From Gemmata sp. (GTDB lineage: Bacteria > Planctomycetota > Planctomycetia > Gemmatales > Gemmataceae), in assembly GCA_025055115.1 (NCBI GenBank), contig JANWYJ010000040.1, positions 1 through 64,000 of the forward strand: DNA of 64,000 nt, written 5' to 3'. Both the position numbers and the translations under genes were made by a program. Within the stretch, counting starts at the first letter, position 1; each line of letters begins with the position of its first letter. The notes beneath the pieces are model-generated. The model was not told the origin of the DNA and made no database searches. It saw nothing but the letters and a program-made list of their open reading frames with translations. Of the stretch, positions 17,083 to 23,819 are shown piece after piece.

Positions 17083-18204
17083 ATGCGGGTCATGTTCGCG
17101 GGGGATCGGGCTTTCGACCGAGACGAAGGACGGCGTGCCGCCTTGCGGGCCGGACTGGAATGTACCGCGACCGACTGCGTGCCGCTGGCGGATATTCGCC
17201 TGCGGTTGGCCCGGGAACCCGAACCCCACATCATCGTGGTTGATCTGGGCGAGCACCCCGAAACGACAGGGCCACTGGTGCGCGCCTCTTTGGAACAGGT
17301 GAAGCAGCCGGTCTTTGCCGTCGTTCATGGCCGCCCCGCCAGCGCCCTCGATGCCGCGGCCTTGGGAGTTCGGGCCGTTTGGGAACCGCCGGCGATCCGC
17401 GAGGGATTGCTGGCCGCGGCCGACCTGCTCCGCAAAACGGGGCGCGTACCCGATACCCGCGGCCGAGTCGTGGTGGTCGCCGCGGCCCATCCAGGAGCTG
17501 GAGTAACTACCATCGCCACCGGGTTGGCCTTCGCTTTCGCTCACGCCCGCCGTGGCACCGTGGCCTTGGTCGAACTGACCAACGCGACTCCCGAAGTGGC
17601 TCTGAATTTGGACCTGCGACCAACCTACTGCTTCGGCGATCTGATTCGGGAAAGCGACCGGGCCGATGTCAGCATGTTGCGCCATGCCGCCGTCCCTCAC
17701 ACAGGCGGCGTCGCGGTGCTGGCCTATTCGCCAGAAACTCTGGCTCCACAAGAAGTAACGCCCGGACTGGCCCGAGACTTTCATATACTTCTGCGCAGTG
17801 CCTTCGCGTGGTCGGTCATCGATGCTGGCTCCGGCATTGACCCCGGAACCATTGGCTTACTCGCCGAAGCGGACACCAACGTGATCGTCACCCGGCTCGA
17901 TCCGGCCAGCTTACGGCTGACGCGGCGTTACCTTGTCACGCTGGCCGAGCGGGAAGTGCCCGTGGACAGCGTACTGGTGGTGGCCAACCGCTACAATCAA
18001 TCGGGACTCGTGAATTGGAAGAAGGCCGAAGAGGCCCTGCGGACAAAAGTTTCCCTATGGCTGCCCGATGAACCGGCGGCGGTCAACGCTGCTCTGCGCA
18101 CCGGGCAACCGTTAGCCGTCGCAGCGCCACGCTGTGGCGTTCACCGGCAATTGAAACAACTAACCGCGACGTTGCTCAATCGCTGCGCCGCTGTTCATCG
18201 CTGA
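17083..18204 (+). CDS. cpaE: TadZ/CpaE-like MinD-family protein with atypical P-loop
   Basis: This 373-residue protein has an N-terminal receiver-like domain (residues 1-120; HIIVVDLGE at the position of the usual phospho-acceptor strand) followed by a MinD/ParA-type domain. The P-loop region reads AAHPGAGVTTIATGLA (about residues 132-147). The lysines expected in a deviant Walker A (KGG-x-GK-T/S) are absent. The switch region WSVIDAGSGIDPGT and later strands resemble CpaE. TadZ/CpaE proteins localise the pilus machine at the pole. A GGAG site lies upstream of the ATG, and cpaF follows. Whether it binds ATP is open. Confidence 0.85.
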   Translation: MRVMFAGDRAFDRDEGRRAALRAGLECTATDCVPLADIRLRLAREPEPHIIVVDLGEHPETTGPLVRASLEQVKQPVFAVVHGRPASALDAAALGVRAVWEPPAIREGLLAAADLLRKTGRVPDTRGRVVVVAAAHPGAGVTTIATGLAFAFAHARRGTVALVELTNATPEVALNLDLRPTYCFGDLIRESDRADVSMLRHAAVPHTGGVAVLAYSPETLAPQEVTPGLARDFHILLRSAFAWSVIDAGSGIDPGTIGLLAEADTNVIVTRLDPASLRLTRRYLVTLAEREVPVDSVLVVANRYNQSGLVNWKKAEEALRTKVSLWLPDEPAAVNAALRTGQPLAVAAPRCGVHRQLKQLTATLLNRCAAVHR

Positions 18205-18290
18205 AAAGAACGTTGTAGAATTGATATGTGATGTGATGGAACCCGGCAGGGACGCTCAGACCGGCACCGCAAGGAGCCTCAGCGTAGACC

Positions 18291-19592
18291 ATGCCTCCGA
18301 CTCGACCCACTAGCGACTTCGACACCCGCTATCATCGGCTCAAAACCGAGATTCACAAACGCATCGTCGAAGCGCTCGATCTTTCCAAACTCAATCGTTG
18401 GGACCAGCACCGCATTCGTCGCGAGGTGCGGCATCTGGCCACGCAGTTGTGCGCCAGCGCCCCCGAACTGCTCAATGAAGTGGAACGGGAAAAACTCATC
18501 GAGGAGGTCATGTCCGAAGTTTTCGGACTCGGCCCCCTCGACCCCCTCATGGCCGACCCGACGATCAGCGATATTCTCGTCAATGGGCCGCACACGGTTT
18601 ACGTCGAACGTTTCGGCCGGCTCGAACTGACTCCGGTACGCTTCTACGACGATGCCCACCTGATGCAAATCATCCAACGGGTGGCCAGCCGCGTCGGACG
18701 CCGCGCCGACGAAATGACCCCAATGGTCGATGCCCGTTTGGAAGATGGCTCACGCGTCAATGCCATTATCCCGCCGCTGTCGTTGTCCGGCCCGGTGCTC
18801 TCGATCCGCCGCTTCGGGGTGCGGCTGAGCAACGAAGACCTCATCCAAAACCGCACGATGCCGCCGGAGATGGTGCGACTGTTCCAAGCAGCGGTCGAAA
18901 CACGGGTCAGTATCCTCATTTCTGGCGGCACCGGCAGTGGCAAGACCACTCTGCTCAATGCCCTGTCAGCGTATATTCCTGGTGATGAACGGCTGATTAC
19001 CATCGAAGATTCTGCGGAACTTCGCCTCCGGCAAAAACATGTCGTTTCGTTGGAAACGAAAATGGCGAATGTCGAGGGTGGCGGGGAGATTCGCCAGCGC
19101 GAATTGGTACGCAACGCCTTGCGCATGCGGCCCGACCGTATCATTCTGGGAGAAGTGCGCGGTGGGGAAGCTTTGGACATGCTGCAGGCGATGAATACCG
19201 GCCACGAAGGCTCGCTGACCACCATTCACGCCAACGATACCCGGGATGCTCTCACACGCTTGGAAATGATGGTGATGATGGCTGGGTTTGAATTACCCGT
19301 GCCGGTCATTCGCCACTACATTGCGACTGCGATTACCCTGGTGATCCAACTGGCACGCCTGAAAGGGGGCCGGCGCAAGGTGATGCGCGTTTCGGAGGTC
19401 GTAGGAACGGATCCGGCCCCCTACGACATCCGCGACATCTTTGGTTATCGGCAAACGGGGGTCAAAAACGGCCACGCGGTCGGAGAATTCTACGCCACAG
19501 GTTATAAACCGCGAATTCTCCAGAAGTTCCGCGCAATGGGGGTGGATGTGCCCGAGGAGTTGTTCCGCGAACGCACCTGGCCGGATACATAA
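18291..19592 (+). CDS. cpaF: Tad pilus ATPase TadA/CpaF
   Basis: This 433-residue cytoplasmic secretion ATPase has an AAGGAGCC ribosome-binding site upstream. An all-helical N-terminal domain is followed by the PilT/VirB11-type core. The Walker A is GGTGSGKTTLLNAL (about residues 210-223), the Asp box is ERLITIEDSAEL, the Walker B-like segment is RIILGEVRGGEALDML and the His box is GSLTTIHANDTRDALTRLEMM. These are the diagnostic motifs of CpaF/TadA, the motor that powers Flp pilus assembly with TadB and TadC, which follow. Confidence 0.95.
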   Translation: MPPTRPTSDFDTRYHRLKTEIHKRIVEALDLSKLNRWDQHRIRREVRHLATQLCASAPELLNEVEREKLIEEVMSEVFGLGPLDPLMADPTISDILVNGPHTVYVERFGRLELTPVRFYDDAHLMQIIQRVASRVGRRADEMTPMVDARLEDGSRVNAIIPPLSLSGPVLSIRRFGVRLSNEDLIQNRTMPPEMVRLFQAAVETRVSILISGGTGSGKTTLLNALSAYIPGDERLITIEDSAELRLRQKHVVSLETKMANVEGGGEIRQRELVRNALRMRPDRIILGEVRGGEALDMLQAMNTGHEGSLTTIHANDTRDALTRLEMMVMMAGFELPVPVIRHYIATAITLVIQLARLKGGRRKVMRVSEVVGTDPAPYDIRDIFGYRQTGVKNGHAVGEFYATGYKPRILQKFRAMGVDVPEELFRERTWPDT

Positions 19593-19621
19593 ACTCCAAA
19601 CTCCGACGGGAGGGGGAAACC

Positions 19622-20557
19622 GTGTTACTGGAGGTGGGATTTGCTGTCCTCGTGGCGGCCGCAGTGCTGGTGATCGCATTATCGATCCGCGCGATCATCA
19701 CCGCCCGGGAACAGGAAGCGAATCGGCGGCTGGCGGCCACCGACGACAGCGGTGTGTCGCTCAATGTCGTGTCGTTGATGGAGAATCCGCCGCCACCGAC
19801 GGCCCGACGGCGCTTCGACGATTGGTTTGAAAACGCCGTCAATCGCTCAGGATTGGAAGCATCTCCAGCCGGGGTGGTCGCGGTCATGTTGCTGCTCGCC
19901 TTATTATTCGGCGGCAGTTTGTATCTGTGGAAGGAACAACTGGGGTTGGCCGCCTTGGGAATCGTCTTGGGTATTGCCATTCCGGTGGGAGTGGTTGCAT
20001 TTTACTACCGGCAATATCGCTGGAGGCTCCAAGCCCAATTGCCGGATGCACTCCGGATGTTGGCTGGCTCGGTTCGGGCCGGTCAGACGATCGAACAGGC
20101 CATTGATTTCTACGCGAAACACGGCACTCAACCTTTGGCCGAGCATTTCCAACACTGCTCCGGCTTGATGCAACTGGGAATGTCGCCGGCGCGTGCTTTG
20201 GAAGCAACCGCCGCCCGCGTTCGCCTGCTCGATTTCGACATGCTGGTTTCCACGGTCAGTTTGTACCAACAGACCGGGGGGAACCTCATCTTGCTGTTAG
20301 AACGCCTGGCTGACAGCGTGCGCGACCGCAACAACTACCTGGGGCAATTCTTTGCCGCAACCGCGCAAGCCCGCGTAGTCGCAATTGCTATTGGGGCTGC
20401 GGCCCCGCTGTTTGTGCTGACCTATGTCTTGGTCGAACCCGAGCACGTTCAAAGCTTCATGAGTAGCACCACCGGTTGGACGGTTTTGGCAGTGTGCGCC
20501 ATTCTGGAACTCATCGGCCTGATTTGGTTGTGGCGGATTTTGCGCGTGGACTACTGA
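19622..20557 (+). CDS. tadB: Inner-membrane platform protein TadB
   Basis: This 311-residue membrane protein starts with GTG, supported by a strong purine-rich site (GGGAGGGGGAAACC). An N-terminal membrane helix, two helices near residues 85-125 and two C-terminal helices frame a GspF/T2SSF domain (LRMLAGSVRAGQTIEQAIDF and MLVSTVSLYQQTGGNL). TadB and TadC form the platform on which TadA acts. Its stop codon lies inside a 17-bp tandem duplication (20553-20586). Confidence 0.92.
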   Translation: MLLEVGFAVLVAAAVLVIALSIRAIITAREQEANRRLAATDDSGVSLNVVSLMENPPPPTARRRFDDWFENAVNRSGLEASPAGVVAVMLLLALLFGGSLYLWKEQLGLAALGIVLGIAIPVGVVAFYYRQYRWRLQAQLPDALRMLAGSVRAGQTIEQAIDFYAKHGTQPLAEHFQHCSGLMQLGMSPARALEATAARVRLLDFDMLVSTVSLYQQTGGNLILLLERLADSVRDRNNYLGQFFAATAQARVVAIAIGAAAPLFVLTYVLVEPEHVQSFMSSTTGWTVLAVCAILELIGLIWLWRILRVDY

Positions 20558-20586
20558 CATTGCACCGTAACTGACATTGCACCGTA
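20553..20586. repeat. 17-bp perfect tandem duplication across the tadB stop
   Basis: Two adjacent identical copies of ACTGACATTGCACCGTA occupy 20553-20569 and 20570-20586. The first includes the tadB stop codon. Confidence 0.92.
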
Positions 20587-20629
20587 ACGTCGGGGGCAAC
20601 CTCAGGGCCTTGTTGACGAGGGAATTGCA

Positions 20630-21649
20630 ATGGACGTGTGGATTTGGGCAGCGGCGGGAGGCATCGTCGCCATCATCTTCATCATCGGATTGGCCTATCT
20701 GACGCGCGACCGGCGGCCGAACACGGCCATTGCCGGGGCCGACTCATCGCCGGAATTGATTCTCGGCGACATGACGGAAATTCTGGCCGAAGGCTTGCCT
20801 GGCGAAACCCGTGACCGCGAGCAGGTTTCGCCCCTTCTGGCCCGTGCCGGGCTGTATGGAGCCAATGCCCTAGCCGAGTTTCGCGCGATCCGCGCCGTAT
20901 TAATTCTCACACCGTTGTTGTTAGCCGCGGCCGCGATGCTGTTGGTAGAACCCGCGCAGATGATCTACGTTGCCATCGCCGGGATTCTCTTGGCCGGGGC
21001 CGGCTTCTCACTACCGCGGTTGTATGTCGCTATGCGGGGCAACGAACGGACCCGGGAAATTGAACGCGGTTTACCCCTCTTCGCCGATATGCTCTCCATC
21101 GCCTTGCTCGCCGGTCAAGGTTTAACCGGAGCCTTGCGGCGCGTGACCACGCAACTCCGCGAACCATTCCCTCAAATGGCCGAAGAGCTGGAAATCGTCT
21201 GCCGGCAGTCGGAGCTTCTCAACCTTCATGCCGCCTTTGAACAATGGGCCAAACGCTCCCAATCCCCCGAAGTCAGCAATCTGGCCATGCTCCTCGGCCA
21301 AGCCCAGAAACTCGGTAACGATGTCACCGATGCTCTGCTCGAATATGCCAATCACTTACGCACCACCAATCGCCAACGGGCCGACGCCCGCGCCCAGCGC
21401 GCCAGTTTCTGGATGATGTTCCCTACGATTTTGTGCCTGTGGATTCCCGCGGCTGTTCTCATCGTCGCTCCGGTTTACTTCGAATTCCGCGAAAAACGCA
21501 CCAGCGTCCGCGAGCAACTGGAGAAAAATAGCGCCAACCCCCAGGTCAAAGAGTTCTTCAACCGCATGAAATCGGGTAACAACGGTCAATCGCCGAATCG
21601 GATGGGCTTCACCGACTCGCCCAACAACAACACCATCAACGGGAAATGA
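20630..21649 (+). CDS. tadC: Inner-membrane platform protein TadC
   Basis: This 339-residue protein has one N-terminal helix, a pair of helices near residues 90-130, the T2SSF domain (GLPLFADMLSIALLAGQGL then SNLAMLLGQAQKLGNDVTDAL) and a C-terminal helix (PTILCLWIPAAVLIVAPVYF). This is the TadC partner of TadB. A GAGGG site precedes the ATG by 7 bases. It is the last gene of the plus arm; the region beyond it is occupied by a 37-bp tandem repeat. Confidence 0.92.
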   Translation: MDVWIWAAAGGIVAIIFIIGLAYLTRDRRPNTAIAGADSSPELILGDMTEILAEGLPGETRDREQVSPLLARAGLYGANALAEFRAIRAVLILTPLLLAAAAMLLVEPAQMIYVAIAGILLAGAGFSLPRLYVAMRGNERTREIERGLPLFADMLSIALLAGQGLTGALRRVTTQLREPFPQMAEELEIVCRQSELLNLHAAFEQWAKRSQSPEVSNLAMLLGQAQKLGNDVTDALLEYANHLRTTNRQRADARAQRASFWMMFPTILCLWIPAAVLIVAPVYFEFREKRTSVREQLEKNSANPQVKEFFNRMKSGNNGQSPNRMGFTDSPNNNTINGK

Positions 21650-21655
21650 CCCATT

Positions 21656-21844
21656 GGGGCCAACCTTGAACACAGCGCCCCAGGGGTGAGTCGGAATGAA
21701 CCAAGTGGCTCAATACGCTATCGTGACTGCCGCGGCCGTCCTTGAACCGAGCGTCCCACGGTGAATCGGCGGCCGTCGTTGAACCGAGCGTCCCACGGTG
21801 AATCGGCGGCCGTCCTTGAATCGAGCGTCCCACCGGTGAGTGGG
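21656..21844. repeat. 37-bp intergenic tandem repeat, three copies plus a decayed one
   Basis: Copies lie at 21733-21769, 21770-21806 and 21807-21844. The first two differ by one base, and the third has a few changes. The unit begins CGGCCGTCCTTGAACCGAGC and ends GTGAATCGG. A degenerate relative is seen at 21656-21695. The array fills the spacer between the convergent tadC and cytochrome genes, with no coding potential. Confidence 0.88.
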
Positions 21845-21933
21845 GGTGAATCGAGGGGCGCGGAACGACGCTCCGGCCGGTTCGCCCCCCGGTGTGGGCA
21901 CGCTTGTCTCACCGTTTTCTCATTTCTTCTTCC

Positions 21934-23637
21934 TCATTTCTTGGCGGTCGGATGAACGACCTTCGGCCAATACGTGAAGAGGTCGAAGTTGGGGTCGTTT
22001 TCCGAATCGTGGCACGCCATACACATTTGCGCAACCCCATTGATGGCTCGCAGTTGCGCCGCGGTGAGGAACTGGTTTCGTTCTGCGGCGGGGCGGTTGG
22101 CCAGTTTTTCGAGGGTGGTGGCATCGGGAAGTCGATCGCTGGCTTGCCTGCGCCACGGGGATTGCAGCGCCAGCAGTTTGGCATCCTTCGGATCGGCCGC
22201 GTGGGCACTTCCCGGACCATGGCAGGCTTCACAACCCACATGCTTCAACCCCGGGGTGGCCAGTTCGTTGCGATAGCCGCCTTTGTAGCCAAACCCGACG
22301 GTATGGCAGACAACACATTCCCCGTCGAAATGACGCAGCGCGGGCCGCTTGGCGATCGTGGTCAGGGCATCGAACGCATGGGCGTGGTGGCTTTCGCTCC
22401 ACTTGGTGTATTCCGCGGCATGGCATCCCTTGCACGCTTCGGAACCGACAAACGTCACATTCTTCTGCGGCAGGGCGACTTGGGCCGGGTGCGGACCGGC
22501 GGGGAATTTCGCGAGCAGATTGCGGGATTTCACTTTCTCCGCGTACTGGTCGAGCCGAGCGAGTGCGGGGTTGGTTCGGCTGGCAACTTCATCGGTGCCC
22601 GGAGTGTTGAATTCTTCACCCAAAGGCACAATCTGATATTTCAGGTCGAAGTCGCCGCGGGAATTTTGGAACGCACCGACGACACCGACGTAACGACCCT
22701 TATGACCGACGCGGAGGATGAGAGCGTCGGGAGCACCGGCGCGGGTGAGAATGTCGGGCGTCTCGGGAGGTTCGGCATCGTCGGACAGGCAGACGATGAT
22801 GCGGAATTGGGGCCACTGTTTGGCCACGGCTCTGGCTTCGTTGAGTGTACCTTGGTATAGTAGTAGTGTGAGAGTCGGTTTGCGGGGGTGGGCGGCGAAG
22901 ATTTTGGTCGCTTCACTAAGCGCATCTTTTTCGGGGGTGAAGCCGATGAGAGTTTTACTGCCCATATCGGCAACGGCTTTTTGGACGCTGGGACCGACGA
23001 CGCCGGCGATTCCGACCGGCACCGATCCGATTTCGGCCACTTCGACCAAACCGACCATTGCCCGCTGACCCGGGCCGGGGAAGGCGACTTCCCGGGGCGT
23101 GAGTTTACCGCCCAATAGCCCGGCCACATTTCCGGCCAGGGTGTAGGGCGGTTGTTCTTTCTGGCCAGCATATTCTTCCAGCAATTGGAATAAACCGTTG
23201 CGGAACTCCGCTTTGCCGACTCCGACCGCGACATAACCCATTTCCCGGAGGGCCGGAAGTATGGTAGCGTATTTCAAGACCAGTTGTTCGGGAACGGCCG
23301 CGGCTGCCGGCGGGATGTCGCCCAGGTCCACCCCTGCAACGGGCCAGCCTTTCTGTTTTAAAGATTGGATGAAGACGAACCGTCGTTCCAGCCCGCCCAA
23401 CTGCGGACGGCTACAACCGCAGGGCTGCAAGTAACCGAAGGTTTGCCCCGTAATAACTAATACCGCGTCGGGCTTGCGCTGCTGGGGCCAAGTGGCGAAA
23501 TAATCGACCGGGCGCGACGGGGTGGTAGGACGCGGGGTGGGTTCACCACCGGCTAAAAATCCCACTACAACCACGAAAACCAGCCCGATAGGAATTGCAC
23601 TCGCGAAGCGAAACGGCGATATCGAGAAAGGCGTCAT
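21934..23637 (-). CDS. Secreted tetraheme cytochrome c (c554-like) with N-terminal phosphoesterase-like domain
   Basis: This 567-residue exported protein has a signal/anchor at residues 10-30. Residues 50-330 resemble the 5'-nucleotidase/metallophosphatase fold seen in related proteins (VLVITGQTFGYLQPCGCSRP, VAGVDLGD, MGYVAVGVGKAEF). The usual His/Asp metal ligands are incomplete, so catalysis is doubtful. The C-terminal 180 residues carry four CxxCH heme sites: CKGCH, CVVCH, CEACH and CMACH, in a cytochrome c554 arrangement (ACKGCHAAEYTKWSESHHAHA). It probably acts in periplasmic electron transfer. The gene is alone, convergent with tadC and divergent from the kinase. Confidence 0.82.
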   Translation of the reverse strand: MTPFSISPFRFASAIPIGLVFVVVVGFLAGGEPTPRPTTPSRPVDYFATWPQQRKPDAVLVITGQTFGYLQPCGCSRPQLGGLERRFVFIQSLKQKGWPVAGVDLGDIPPAAAAVPEQLVLKYATILPALREMGYVAVGVGKAEFRNGLFQLLEEYAGQKEQPPYTLAGNVAGLLGGKLTPREVAFPGPGQRAMVGLVEVAEIGSVPVGIAGVVGPSVQKAVADMGSKTLIGFTPEKDALSEATKIFAAHPRKPTLTLLLYQGTLNEARAVAKQWPQFRIIVCLSDDAEPPETPDILTRAGAPDALILRVGHKGRYVGVVGAFQNSRGDFDLKYQIVPLGEEFNTPGTDEVASRTNPALARLDQYAEKVKSRNLLAKFPAGPHPAQVALPQKNVTFVGSEACKGCHAAEYTKWSESHHAHAFDALTTIAKRPALRHFDGECVVCHTVGFGYKGGYRNELATPGLKHVGCEACHGPGSAHAADPKDAKLLALQSPWRRQASDRLPDATTLEKLANRPAAERNQFLTAAQLRAINGVAQMCMACHDSENDPNFDLFTYWPKVVHPTAKK

Positions 23638-23779
23638 GATCCGGTCTCAAAAAGAGGCGTAGGGATGTGACGATTATAGGCGTGGCAGCCATCGGCGCGA
23701 ATGGGTTTCCCTGAACCAGCCGCCGCGAACACGTAGCGGATTTCCTGGCGGGTGATTCCCTATGGCGGCGACTCGCCAG

Positions 23780-23785
23780 TATAAT
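23780..23785 (+). promoter_or_regulatory. Possible -10 element (TATAAT) of the kinase gene
   Basis: TATAAT lies 35 bases before the kinase ATG. No convincing TTGACA-like -35 element is found at 16-18 bases upstream. Confidence 0.35.
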
Positions 23786-23819
23786 CGGCGAAAGATTCCT
23801 CCATTCTGAGTTGTCACTT

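Noticed and set aside
21656-21844. CRISPR array
   Set aside because: The 37-bp copies are directly adjacent with no unique spacers, and there are no cas genes in the window.
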